Source of the DNA: Rs1 sp038900335
GTDB lineage: Bacteria; Pseudomonadota; Gammaproteobacteria; Pseudomonadales; Balneatricaceae
Reading direction: 5' to 3'
NCBI GenBank assembly: GCA_038900335.1
Contig: JBBMRB010000018.1
Coordinates: forward strand, 1 to 64,000
DNA: 64,000 nucleotides
The number at the start of each line of letters is the position of its first letter. Within the stretch, counting starts at the first letter, position 1. Made by a program: the position numbers and the translations under genes. Below the pieces are notes generated by a model, which was not told the origin of the DNA, made no database searches, and worked only from the letters and a program-made list of their open reading frames with translations. This document shows positions 8,234 to 16,475 of the stretch, piece by piece.

Positions 8234-9184
8234 CTAAACGACTCTGGCTAAGCTTAAATCAAGATTTGCTTTGAGCAGTTTAAATAACTTGATAGAGGCG
8301 TCAATTTCCTCTTTTCTGTTAGTTAAACTTTCAATATTTAAGCCAAGCGGTATATCAAGATTTAGACAGTATTTAATGATTTTTTGCAGGTTTTCTTCGC
8401 AAATTAAGACAGACTCTGCCAATGGGTCTTGAGCATTGAGAATACGTGTTTTAATAGCGCTAGGTGTCGCTATTCCCAACCATTGCATGAAATCTAGTGT
8501 TTTTTCACTACCACAAGGGGTGAATGTTAAAATAACACGCTTAGCCTTAGTTCCCTGTTTTTTACATAATGCAGAGTATTGCTGTAACAGGTCAATGGTT
8601 GCATCAGCATCATAAACGGCCTGTGTGATAAAAAACTGACAGCCATCTACACTTTTTTGCTGCATGCGCAAGTGCTCATCACCTTTGTTTTTATGGCGCT
8701 CGGCAATGGCAACACCGCCTAGATTAAAATCGCGCTGATGCTCACCTAATGCCTGATAGGCATCTTTAAGTGGTAGTTGGATTTGGCCTTTTGACGAGGG
8801 GCTACCGACCAGCACTATGTTTCTAATGCCATATTCTTGCCAAGCTTGCTCTAACCATTGATTAAAATCAGATTTAGAGCGTGAGCTAACACTTTTATAA
8901 GTAATGGTAGGGTGGTTAGATTTATCTTTTAAAACATTAGAATATGCTCGGCTATCGTATGTCGCTTTAAAAGGAAAAGGCCTGGGGATGTCAGTACGGC
9001 TGCTTTCATCTTGAATATCGTAAACGACTAAACCATCGTAATCGATCGCTGTTAAGCGAGTAATTAGCTTGTCGGCGATGATTTGCATGTCCATTTCAGC
9101 GACTTCGGCTCTTGGCGGTGTAGTACCTACAAAATAAACCCCTCTGCTGGGGTCGGCGAGTCGTGTTGCTAAGTTGGCGCGCAT
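8234..9184 (-). CDS. Methylenetetrahydrofolate reductase-like protein (divergent MetF family)
   Basis: A 316-residue TIM-barrel protein that looks like a member of the MetF flavoprotein superfamily, but off the usual pattern. The N-terminal strand reads GVYFVGTTPPRAE where MetF has its FFPP motif, followed by GLVVYDIQDESSRTDIPRPFPF-like sequence (about residues 52-73). The region around GCQFFITQAVYD (about 182-193) matches the MetF substrate/FAD segment, where the ITQ motif is well conserved. I chose ATG 9184, which has a GGAAA site 7 bases upstream, over the in-frame TTG at 9196. A different substrate or partner from the classical reductase is possible. It is monocistronic and convergent with the yciH operon. 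Confidence 0.72.
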   Translation of the reverse strand: MRANLATRLADPSRGVYFVGTTPPRAEVAEMDMQIIADKLITRLTAIDYDGLVVYDIQDESSRTDIPRPFPFKATYDSRAYSNVLKDKSNHPTITYKSVSSRSKSDFNQWLEQAWQEYGIRNIVLVGSPSSKGQIQLPLKDAYQALGEHQRDFNLGGVAIAERHKNKGDEHLRMQQKSVDGCQFFITQAVYDADATIDLLQQYSALCKKQGTKAKRVILTFTPCGSEKTLDFMQWLGIATPSAIKTRILNAQDPLAESVLICEENLQKIIKYCLNLDIPLGLNIESLTNRKEEIDASIKLFKLLKANLDLSLARVV

Positions 9185-9337
9185 AATAGTTTCCAATATG
9201 AATTAATTTAGAACACTAGTTTAACAGTGAGCTCTATTCATGTTAATAGCATTGGATATGATATATTTTAACGTTATGATGAGAATCGCTAATGTTGGCC
9301 CCAAATTACTCAAAAGCAAGCTGAAGGTATCGACAAT

Positions 9338-9886
9338 ATGACACATACATTTGATTTTGACAAAATATTAGGTGATTTAAAAGCCAACGATTTACCTAAT
9401 ATGGATAGCTGGCAGCCGCAGCTATCAGGTGATATTGATATTCATATAGATGCTCAGGGTATATGGAGGCACGAGGGGACTGAGTTTAAGCGTCTGCAAA
9501 TACCCAAAATGTTTGCCAGAATACTGTGTAGAGAAGGCGATGATTATTTTTTGAAAACACCAGTAGAGAAATGGCGTATTCAAGTAGCTGATGTACCGTT
9601 TTATTTTATTCATTTACAAACTAAAGAAACAGCGCAAGGTGTTGAAATTACCTTGGTTAGTTCCACGCAAGATATCATTACTATTAACGGCGAGCACGGC
9701 ATCAAGTTAAGTAATGACTCACTGACTAATGAGCCTTTTCCGTACGTGCACGTGCGTGGTGGTATGTACGGCAAGCTCAGTAGAAATTTATATTATGAGC
9801 TAGTCAATATGGCTATTGTAGATGAGCAGCAACAAGCGTTATATATAGACAGTGCTGGGCAGCGGTTTTTGTTAGGTAAGTTTTAA
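9338..9886 (+). CDS. DUF1285 family protein
   Basis: A 182-residue cytosolic protein. The DUF1285 family is recognised from DIDIHIDAQGIWRHEGTEF (about 32-50), the following R-x-CREGDDYFLKTPVEKW segment and the C-terminal PYVHVRGGMYGKLSR motif. Structures of this family are known to show two small beta-rich domains, but no function is established. It reads away from the MetF-like gene and is followed by the lipoprotein hydrolase on the same strand, possibly in one transcript. Confidence 0.85.
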   Translation: MTHTFDFDKILGDLKANDLPNMDSWQPQLSGDIDIHIDAQGIWRHEGTEFKRLQIPKMFARILCREGDDYFLKTPVEKWRIQVADVPFYFIHLQTKETAQGVEITLVSSTQDIITINGEHGIKLSNDSLTNEPFPYVHVRGGMYGKLSRNLYYELVNMAIVDEQQQALYIDSAGQRFLLGKF

Positions 9887-9983
9887 CGATTGATATTACT
9901 GAGCGCGAGAGTGATAAAAAGCCGCGAAGCTCACCCTAAGGGTAAGCTTAAATATGATAGATTATCAGAGTGTTATTTTATAA

Positions 9984-11165
9984 ATGTTGAAATGGGTCGG
10001 TATCTTTATCAGTACGTTTATAATGGCGTGTTCACCAGTACCACAATCTGTGCAAACACGGTTAGAAAAGCTGGCTGATTTTCCTAAAATCAGCCATGAT
10101 TTTGAATCATACCAACAACAAGTTGCTGTTTACTTAACCAATAATAAGCTTGCTAATAGAAGCGTTGAAGATGTCAGCTTAAATATGCCTTTTGATCTGC
10201 AGGCAAATAAAACGGTAGCTTATCAAGGACGTTTTTTACTGTTCCATGGCTTAAACGATTCTCCTTATGTCTGGCATGATTTTGCTAAAGAGATGGTCGC
10301 TAAAGGCTTTGATGTACGGGCAGTATTATTAGAAGGTCACGGCTCGCACCCTAAAAACATGCTTAATGTCACTGCCAAGCAGTGGATAGATTCTGCGAAG
10401 GCTCATTATGATATTTGGTCACACGAGCAACAGGCGCCACTTTATCTGGGCGGCTTTTCAATGGGCGCGGTATTAGCTACTAGCTTAGCGTTAGATCATC
10501 CTGAGGTGAAGGGGCTTTTTCTAGTATCGCCGGCGTTTCATAGCCAATTAAATAATGTGCTTAGCTTATCGTGGCTATACAGCCAGTTCAAACCTTGGCT
10601 GTTTGGTCAAATGCTCAATGAAGATAACCCTTTTAAATATAACTCAATCGCTATTAACTCAGCAGCGGCGTATTATAAAGTAACGCAATATTTAAAGGCT
10701 AAGTGGGCTAATCAAACGTTAAAAATACCAGTGTTAATGGTGCACTCAATTAATGACTCGGTGGTTGATGTCAGCTATTCTCGTGGGCTGTTCGCCACTA
10801 AAATCCAACATCATAAAAAACAACTACTGCTGTACTCAGCCGATATTACAAAAGAGCAAGTTAAGCCCGATCAAATATTACGCAATAGCGATTATCGTCA
10901 ACTTAGGATTTTAAATCAGTCACACTTGAGCTTGATTAATCATCTAGATAACCCGATATTGGGTAAAGAAGGCACGCTACTTGTATGTAATGGTAATGAA
11001 TATGCCATTTTTAGTGCGTGTTTGCGGGCAAAAGAGCATTGGTATGGTGCTCAGCATAGTATATCCCCAGATGGTGTTGCTGTAGCGCGCACCACTTATA
11101 ACCCTGACTTTGACTACTTAGTCGCATTGTTCTCTCAAATGTTTGTCGCAGATAAGAGTGATTAA
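9984..11165 (+). CDS. Putative lipoprotein alpha/beta hydrolase
   Basis: A 393-residue serine hydrolase, probably anchored as a lipoprotein. The first 15 residues form a short hydrophobic leader ending IMAC, a plausible lipobox with Cys16. The hydrolase core shows an oxyanion-loop sequence FHGLNDSPYVW (about 83-93) and the nucleophile elbow GGFSMGA (about 155-161). VHSINDSVVD (about 253-262) supplies the acid and NQSHLSLIN (about 310-318) the catalytic histidine. It is related to monoacylglycerol lipase/carboxylesterase types. It follows the DUF1285 gene by about 100 bases. The substrate, presumably an ester of a fatty acid or cell-envelope lipid, is unknown. Confidence 0.78.
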   Translation: MLKWVGIFISTFIMACSPVPQSVQTRLEKLADFPKISHDFESYQQQVAVYLTNNKLANRSVEDVSLNMPFDLQANKTVAYQGRFLLFHGLNDSPYVWHDFAKEMVAKGFDVRAVLLEGHGSHPKNMLNVTAKQWIDSAKAHYDIWSHEQQAPLYLGGFSMGAVLATSLALDHPEVKGLFLVSPAFHSQLNNVLSLSWLYSQFKPWLFGQMLNEDNPFKYNSIAINSAAAYYKVTQYLKAKWANQTLKIPVLMVHSINDSVVDVSYSRGLFATKIQHHKKQLLLYSADITKEQVKPDQILRNSDYRQLRILNQSHLSLINHLDNPILGKEGTLLVCNGNEYAIFSACLRAKEHWYGAQHSISPDGVAVARTTYNPDFDYLVALFSQMFVADKSD

Positions 11166-11242
11166 TAAAGTGTGGGCTATTTATGCCCCCTACTTTTATT
11201 TTATAGCCTAGGTATTGGTGTGAAGAAAAATATTGGCCTAAA

Positions 11243-11857
11243 TTAAGGGATAGACATGCCTTTTTCAACAAAGTCAAAGCTGGCCATAGTTTGAGCCCAA
11301 CGCTGCACATTACTGTAATCTTCTAGCTTTATATCTTGCCATGCGTGTCTCATGCACCAAGGATAGATAGCAAAATCTGCAATGCTCAGTTCATCTACCA
11401 CAAATTCTCTGTTCGCTAATTGTTGATCTAATACTGTCCACAGCCTTTTTGCTTCAGTTAAAAAGCGTTGTTTAGGGTAGGGGATATCTTCTTTGACAAA
11501 ATGGAAAAAGTGATGGGCTTGGCCAAGCATTGGCCCAAAACCGCCCATTTGCCACATTAACCATTGTAGTACTTCAAGACGTTTGCCAGCTTGTGTCGGT
11601 AAATATTGACCCGATTTTTCAGCAAGGTAAATAAGAATAGCGCCACTCTCAAACAGATTAATAGCATCATTATCAGGGCCATCATGATCAACAATAGCTG
11701 GGATTTTGTTGTTGGGGCTGATGGTTAAAAAATGCGGATCGAATTGATCGTTTTTAGTAATATCAATACTGTGAACAGTATACTCAGCTTTAATCGCCTC
11801 TAGCATTATAGATATTTTTCGCCCGTTTGGGGTACCCCATGTATACAGATCAATCAT
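11243..11857 (-). CDS. YfcG-like glutathione transferase / disulfide-bond oxidoreductase
   Basis: A 204-residue glutathione transferase-fold protein. The N-terminus (LYTWGTPNGRKISIMLE) with SPNNKIPAIVDHDG and FESGAILIYLAEKSG (about 49-84) and the WQMGGFGPMLGQAHHF segment closely follow E. coli YfcG, which uses glutathione to reduce disulfides and lacks ordinary GST conjugation. The threonine and asparagine of TPNG match the YfcG thiol-binding site. It overlaps the upstream LysM-like gene by four bases, so the two should be co-transcribed and translationally coupled. It is convergent with the lipoprotein hydrolase. Confidence 0.88.
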   Translation of the reverse strand: MIDLYTWGTPNGRKISIMLEAIKAEYTVHSIDITKNDQFDPHFLTISPNNKIPAIVDHDGPDNDAINLFESGAILIYLAEKSGQYLPTQAGKRLEVLQWLMWQMGGFGPMLGQAHHFFHFVKEDIPYPKQRFLTEAKRLWTVLDQQLANREFVVDELSIADFAIYPWCMRHAWQDIKLEDYSNVQRWAQTMASFDFVEKGMSIP

Positions 11858-13131
11858 AATTTAGCACCGCTTTGGTTGAAGTGTTGATAAACGTTTAATA
11901 GCTCTTCTTCTGAGAATGTGACAATAATTAATTGCTGGCCTGGTTTAATAACATCCGGGTTTTTGCCGATATTACCTTTCTCATAGTTATAGACGTAAGT
12001 GGTGAGTACTTTATCGCTGAGTAACTTACCTAAAAACGAGCTTTTTTTGCTGCTCAATAGCTCATCTGCATCATTGGGGATAAAGGTTTTTAAAGTGCCG
12101 TTGCCTTGCTCTAAATCGATACCTTTCGCAAACGTGCTCATCAGCCCTTTTTGAATGATCCCCCAAATACCTTGCTCATCAGTTGGGTTGACAGCGTGTA
12201 GATAGAAAATTCTTTTCTTACTATCTAGTGTGTCACTTAATAGTTCGCGAAGTTTGATGTTGTTGTTAACTGATTTGTCGATTTTTGCTGCTGCTTGGTT
12301 GGCGTTAGCACTGTGGTTTGTGTCGGTATCATTGGCACTTGTATCAGTGGTAGTCGCGGGCTTATCATCAACTAAAAGCTGGCTAATACTGACATCAGCA
12401 AGCTTTTCAATATTGTTTTTAATAGATGATATAACCGAGTTGGATTGCTCAGTGTTTGATGATGCATCTTGCACAATATTACTGGTGACAAATACAGGTC
12501 TTGATAAATTAACTGGCGTACTGTTTGCACCATCAGTGTCGCCAGTTGATGTAGTTGATGTAGTTGCTGGTATCGGTGCCGTCACTGTGCCTAGCAACTT
12601 GTGTGTTGATTGCCGTGTGTTATTTGTCGTATCGACATCTAGAGGAGAGTTAATAGAGTCATCACTTGGTTTGTCAGTGAGTTTCTTAAACGTCGGTAAG
12701 GTTAAAGCGAAACTTTTTGCATTGTTAGTATTTTCATCTGTAAGGGGTTCTAAATTAGCCTTATCTGATGAGTTGCTAATGTTTTCAATAGCGACATTGA
12801 CTGTGGCTTGTGGTGGTAATGTTAGGATTTGATCAGCGGTAACAAAGTGGTCGGCAGTTTTAATGGCAATGGGTGTTTGTGGTGGCGCGGTAATACTGGC
12901 GACATGGGCCTGTGCTTTTTCAACGTCAACACGGCTCATTGTTGAAGTGGTATTGTTACTGCTGGTGCCGGCAGTGTTAGGTTCTTGTTTTATTTGCGTT
13001 GCACTGACAGCAGGTTTTGGATCGTTTACGATACCGAGCTGATTTATATCTAAACCCGTTTTAGGTAGTAATAGAAAATAGGCTGCAATAGCAATAGCAA
13101 CAAGTAGGACAGCACTGACGAACTTGAACAT
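11854..13131 (-). CDS. Membrane-anchored protein with low-complexity linker and LysM-like C-terminus
   Basis: A 425-residue protein with one N-terminal membrane anchor (about 3-22) and then a long low-complexity stretch (about 30-290) rich in Ser, Thr, Asn, Asp and Ala, probably unfolded in the periplasm. The C-terminal domain (about 295-425) begins with a conserved-looking IFYLHAVNPTDEQGIWGIIQ segment. It ends with IGKNPDVIKPGQQLII, which has the shape of a LysM motif (asparagine, proline, GQ-L). A peptidoglycan-facing role is an inference. The stop overlaps the YfcG-like gene by four bases. I do not recognise an exact family. Confidence 0.7.
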   Translation of the reverse strand: MFKFVSAVLLVAIAIAAYFLLLPKTGLDINQLGIVNDPKPAVSATQIKQEPNTAGTSSNNTTSTMSRVDVEKAQAHVASITAPPQTPIAIKTADHFVTADQILTLPPQATVNVAIENISNSSDKANLEPLTDENTNNAKSFALTLPTFKKLTDKPSDDSINSPLDVDTTNNTRQSTHKLLGTVTAPIPATTSTTSTGDTDGANSTPVNLSRPVFVTSNIVQDASSNTEQSNSVISSIKNNIEKLADVSISQLLVDDKPATTTDTSANDTDTNHSANANQAAAKIDKSVNNNIKLRELLSDTLDSKKRIFYLHAVNPTDEQGIWGIIQKGLMSTFAKGIDLEQGNGTLKTFIPNDADELLSSKKSSFLGKLLSDKVLTTYVYNYEKGNIGKNPDVIKPGQQLIIVTFSEEELLNVYQHFNQSGAKL

Positions 13132-13539
13132 GTAAGCTCCTAAAAAATAGTTGGTTTATTGACTCTATGATAGATTTCAACAATATGGAAGCAGTTTCCA
13201 TTAGAAAATAGCGAGTCAGTGCCAACATTTATCTTTGTGCTAGGCTTTATCGTGAGAGACCTGTGTTTAACTTAAAAAATATTTGTAATATGTTGATAAT
13301 TATTAAAATAAAAACAGAGTCGGATCGTTTCATTATTATGGTAATGAACGTAAAAATACGAGCTTAAAATAATTAAAAAGTACGAGCCTAAAGTAGTAAC
13401 GGCGGTGAGTTTAGTATCTACAGATAAGGTGAGTTTAGGAATATGGCTGAGCAAGGGGTTTAGATGAGTTTTAGCGAGTTAGTAGGTTTGACTTAATAAC
13501 AGAGAGCTAATAGGGTCAAATTAATAGATGGAATATGAC

Positions 13540-13566
13540 AAGCTCTCTACAAAGTGTAAAGAGCTT
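13540..13566 (-). terminator. Stem-loop downstream of the flavodoxin gene
   Basis: AAGCTCT (13540-13546) pairs with AGAGCTT (13560-13566), and after one mismatch TACA (13548-13551) pairs with TGTA (13555-13558) around a three-base loop. It lies 20 bases past the flavodoxin stop. No T run follows, so it may act as an end-stabilising hairpin. The rest of 13132-13585 is AT-rich with no gene I can support. Confidence 0.45.
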
Positions 13567-13585
13567 AAGTAAAGCAAATAATGGT

Positions 13586-14089
13586 TTAGATAAACTCAAG
13601 GCTTACTTGTTGGCACCATTGCTCAATTCTTTCATCACTTAACTCGTTTTGGCAATCGTCATCAATAGCTAAGCCGACAAAAAAGTCTTTGCCTGCAGTT
13701 AATGCTTTTGATTCATCAAACTCATAGCCAGCAACAGGCCAATGGCCGACAACTGTTGCACCTTTAGCAACGATTTTGTCATGAAGCATGCCCATAGCAT
13801 CCAAGAACCATTCAGCGTAACCGTATTGATCGCCTAAGCCGATAAAGGCGACTGTTTTACCAGTAAAGTCCATTTGGTCAACATCATCCCAAACTTCTTG
13901 CCAATCTTCTTGTATTTCACCGTAGTCCCAAGTTGGGATCGCGAAAATTATTTGCTCGTAATTTTCGATGATCTCTAATGGAGAATCAGCGACATCAAAA
14001 AGTTCGACATTCTCTATATGCTGCTGAACTTTTTCAGCGACATCCCCTGTATTACCGGTAGTTGTACCGTAAAAAAGTGCTATGCTCAC
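13586..14089 (-). CDS. fldB: Flavodoxin
   Basis: A small FMN electron carrier of 167 residues (long-chain type). The FMN phosphate loop is GTTTGNTGD (8-16). The isoalloxazine-stacking segments are IPTWDYGEIQEDW (about 51-63) and GLGDQYGYAEWF (about 85-96). Overall it resembles FldB of E. coli more than FldA, though the distinction is by eye. It starts at ATG 14089. A Fur-like box lies 170-190 bases upstream, consistent with the usual induction of flavodoxin when iron limits ferredoxin. It is probably monocistronic. Confidence 0.9.
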   Translation of the reverse strand: MSIALFYGTTTGNTGDVAEKVQQHIENVELFDVADSPLEIIENYEQIIFAIPTWDYGEIQEDWQEVWDDVDQMDFTGKTVAFIGLGDQYGYAEWFLDAMGMLHDKIVAKGATVVGHWPVAGYEFDESKALTAGKDFFVGLAIDDDCQNELSDERIEQWCQQVSLEFI

Positions 14090-14261
14090 TTGATATCCTA
14101 AATATAATTTAAATTAGTTTGTCCTAACGAGAAATCTAAATACGCTCTACACAAAATTATAAAAAAGCTCGGTGAACATTAGCTTATTTAAAGATAAGTT
14201 AATATTCTATGTCTCTTTTTTTACTTAAGGTTGGTCAGTATCTAGATTTTTAATAATGATA

Positions 14262-14280
14262 TTAAACAATAATCATTATC
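14262..14280. promoter_or_regulatory. Putative Fur box upstream of flavodoxin
   Basis: TTAACAATAATCATTATC-type sequence: the 19 bases TTAAACAATAATCATTATC match the classical 19-base Fur consensus at 14 of 19 positions by my count, with the right half (ATAATCATTATC) perfect. It lies in the 405-base gap upstream of the flavodoxin gene. Iron control of flavodoxin is common in gammaproteobacteria, so the site fits. The rest of the gap (14090-14461) shows nothing else definite. Confidence 0.55.
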
Positions 14281-14461
14281 AATTTTTTTGAAGAATAGGT
14301 GTTTCGCTAATCAGTGTCAATGATAAATGGCTCAATGCCTGCCTAAACGGTAGCTTAATTTATTATATGCTGAAACGTAATTGTTATAAGAGGATGTGAA
14401 TAGTTGTTTTAAAAGCCGTTTGAGATAAAACAGTGACTTGTCGTATAAAGGGAGTAGGTAC

Positions 14462-14487
14462 CCCCGATGATCGTATGAGCATCGGGG
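14462..14487 (-). terminator. Stem-loop downstream of the hibernation factor gene
   Basis: CCCCGATG (14462-14469) pairs perfectly with CATCGGGG (14480-14487) around a ten-base loop. It sits 7 bases past the stop of the minus-strand hibernation-factor gene. The stem is strong but no T run follows on that strand. Confidence 0.5.
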
Positions 14488-14493
14488 TAAAAG

Positions 14494-14853
14494 CTATTGT
14501 TCTATTTGCTCTAATTCTGGCTCATCAGAGAGTTCTGAAATGGGCTCTAAGTGTCTAGGGCCGCCTTTCTTAGATGTCATCTTCTCTTTGACCTTGGTTA
14601 GCTGTCGATCTATTTTATCTGCTAGAGAATCAATAGCAGCATACAGATTGGGTGCATTGGTTTTTGCGTAGATCTCTTTGCCGCTAGTATGTAAGGTGGC
14701 CTCGATTTCTATGCCGCGCTCTATAGAGTCTATGGTCACTTGCGCGCTGGTAATTATATCTACTCTTTCTTGGCTGTGGTTTAGCCAATTTTCAATTTTT
14801 TCTCTTACTGAATCTGAAACTTTATCGTCACGGTGTGTAATATTAATTATCAT
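14494..14853 (-). CDS. hpf: Ribosome hibernation factor, HPF/YfiA family
   Basis: Binds the decoding region of the 30S subunit and silences or dimerises ribosomes when growth stops. It is 119 residues long, between HPF (95) and YfiA/RaiA (113) plus a short acidic tail rich in Glu and Asp (about 105-119). Family features are the start MIINITHRDDKVSDSVREKIENWL and the segment ATLHTSGKEIYAKTNAPNLYAAID, then DRQLTKVKEKM (about 82-92). The tail length makes it resemble YfiA, so the HPF/RaiA choice is open. Unlike many relatives it is not beside rpoN. Confidence 0.88.
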   Translation of the reverse strand: MIINITHRDDKVSDSVREKIENWLNHSQERVDIITSAQVTIDSIERGIEIEATLHTSGKEIYAKTNAPNLYAAIDSLADKIDRQLTKVKEKMTSKKGGPRHLEPISELSDEPELEQIEQ

Positions 14854-15154
14854 TTGTTATTCCTTACTGTTCTGTAAATTTTGCTATGAATAAAAGTACA
14901 GTTATATATACAAGTAGCCATTTAAATTGGTTGTAAGGTACGTTCTCCTCTTTCGTTATTAAATACAATTAGCGGCTAATAATTATGATTAATTAGTAGC
15001 TGGTCCTTTGACTATAGCGCTATTTCAAAAGAAAAGGGAAGATAAATAATAAAAAAAACAATAAAAAATCAATATTTTATTGTAATGTTTGCTGACACTG
15101 TGAATTTACAGAGTGGTTTTTAAAAGCATAAAAAAGTTCCAAAAAATATTACTT
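14854..15154. other. AT-rich intergenic region without recognised genes
   Basis: About 300 bases between the hibernation-factor promoter side and the end of a minus-strand hypothetical gene. Very AT-rich, with runs of A near 15030-15070 and no open frame, RNA or clear repeat that I can support. Confidence 0.5.
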
Positions 15155-15469
15155 TTATTCTTCGACCCAGACTTCTCGTAACGGCTCGCCAAAATCATCT
15201 AAAATAACTTTTCTGACTCGTCTTGTTCTTCGATTGGTTGTCGCTGATTTTTGGCTCTTTCTTTGATCGATCACATTTAAAGTATCAGCCACAGGCGTAC
15301 GTTCCTGTTTAGGAACGCCGTAGACAAATTGATTGCGGTTGTATTTGCCATCAATTAAAGAGCTGTCACCTGCGTCGAATTTTGCAATCTCTCCACCTTT
15401 GTTGAGAAACTCTTCTACTTGGTTATCCAGTGATGCTCGGATTTCAGATTTCGTTGGTCGTTTTATCAT
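15155..15469 (-). CDS. Conserved-looking small basic hypothetical protein
   Basis: A 104-residue hydrophilic protein without membrane segments. The N-terminus (about 1-28) looks like an amphipathic helix with the pattern KPTKSEIRASLDNQVEEFL. The middle is low complexity, and the end is a run of basic residues followed by VILDDFGEPLREVWVEE. The strong, motif-like start and end suggest a real, conserved gene; a small nucleic-acid or RNA-polymerase-associated protein is a guess only. It is monocistronic and divergent from the DUF2947 gene. Confidence 0.6.
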   Translation of the reverse strand: MIKRPTKSEIRASLDNQVEEFLNKGGEIAKFDAGDSSLIDGKYNRNQFVYGVPKQERTPVADTLNVIDQRKSQKSATTNRRTRRVRKVILDDFGEPLREVWVEE

Positions 15470-15642
15470 AAGTACTATTATGCCTTAAAAGTCTACGAAT
15501 AGACAAAGCAGAAAATGAATTTGATTTTATTTATACATAACTTCAAATTTGAGCTGTTTATTGGTACGTCATTATTGTCGTCGCTAGAAATTGTTACACG
15601 CTCTCTTTATACTGTCAAAAAAATGAAGAGTACCAATACCCC

Positions 15643-16125
15643 ATGGATTATCAAACATTAGATAGCTATCGCTACACTTGGTTTTATAAACACCAAGAAA
15701 TGCCCGTTAGCGATGACGATTTATTGACTATAAAACCATTAGTTGAAAATCGATCAAATCAGCTTTGGCACCAGCTTATCAGTAAAAATGCTAATCATCC
15801 CGATTTATTCGCGAAGGAGGATTGGCCTGCGCAGCCTAAGACATGGATTAATAGTGCTAATTGGCAAAAAAATTGGGATAGTGATGATGCTTTATTGCCT
15901 GATGAAATTGATGAACATATATCATGGGAAATGAATACAGTGGTTTATTTTTGTTATCATGCTGATCATATTGTTGAGACAACGTGGGAAATGTTTAGTA
16001 AATATTGGAAGAATTTTTTGTTTTTAGATAACGGTCCGATCTTAATCGGTAAGCGCAGAAAAGAAGTGATTCAATTTTTGGATGATGGCTCTTTTAAAAT
16101 AGGTTTAAAACCAGATGCGTTATAG
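15643..16125 (+). CDS. DUF2947 family protein
   Basis: A 160-residue soluble protein rich in tryptophan and aromatic residues. It fits my recollection of DUF2947 of Vibrio and Pseudoalteromonas relatives: an N-terminus with YRYTWFYKHQEMPVSDDD, a central KEDWPAQPKTW segment, and the C-terminal WKNFLFLDNGPILIGKRRKE block. Function is unknown. It starts at ATG 15643 and stands alone. Confidence 0.75.
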   Translation: MDYQTLDSYRYTWFYKHQEMPVSDDDLLTIKPLVENRSNQLWHQLISKNANHPDLFAKEDWPAQPKTWINSANWQKNWDSDDALLPDEIDEHISWEMNTVVYFCYHADHIVETTWEMFSKYWKNFLFLDNGPILIGKRRKEVIQFLDDGSFKIGLKPDAL

Positions 16126-16475
16126 TTATTAATAACGGAGTTATGAATTTAAGCTAATATATAGCTCACCAAGAGTTTTATTATTTAACGTGGCCCTTAA
16201 TCTCTATTAAATTGGTACTTTAATTGGTGCTTGATTTCAGTTAAATTGATGTCAGGTATCTGTTTATTTACCATATTTTAATAAGCGTTGTTATAAACTG
16301 ACAATAACACAGTTAAGTGTCTGTAATAGCAGTCAACTATTATTCATTTAACTAAGATGCATTCGAATACGTTCATCAAAGTTATTAGCAGATAACTTAT
16401 TCGCATGTTTTCTAAGCCTTACACAACATGTTCGATATTATTTTACATTAATTTTACTCAACACTTTGGTCTATT
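16126..16475. other. Intergenic region upstream of the SulP transporter
   Basis: 350 AT-rich bases that must hold the SulP promoter. I see no unambiguous promoter, operator or RNA. Confidence 0.4.

Noticed and set aside
9890..10078. 62-codon frame between DUF1285 and the lipoprotein hydrolase
   Set aside because: It overlaps the signal sequence of the hydrolase in another frame and has no supporting features.
12230..12832. 200-codon plus-strand frame
   Set aside because: It lies wholly inside the low-complexity part of the LysM-like gene on the other strand; its length comes from the biased codon composition there.
13272..13454. Minus-strand 60-codon frame downstream of the flavodoxin gene
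   Set aside because: AT-rich, no ribosome site and hydrophobic by base composition only.
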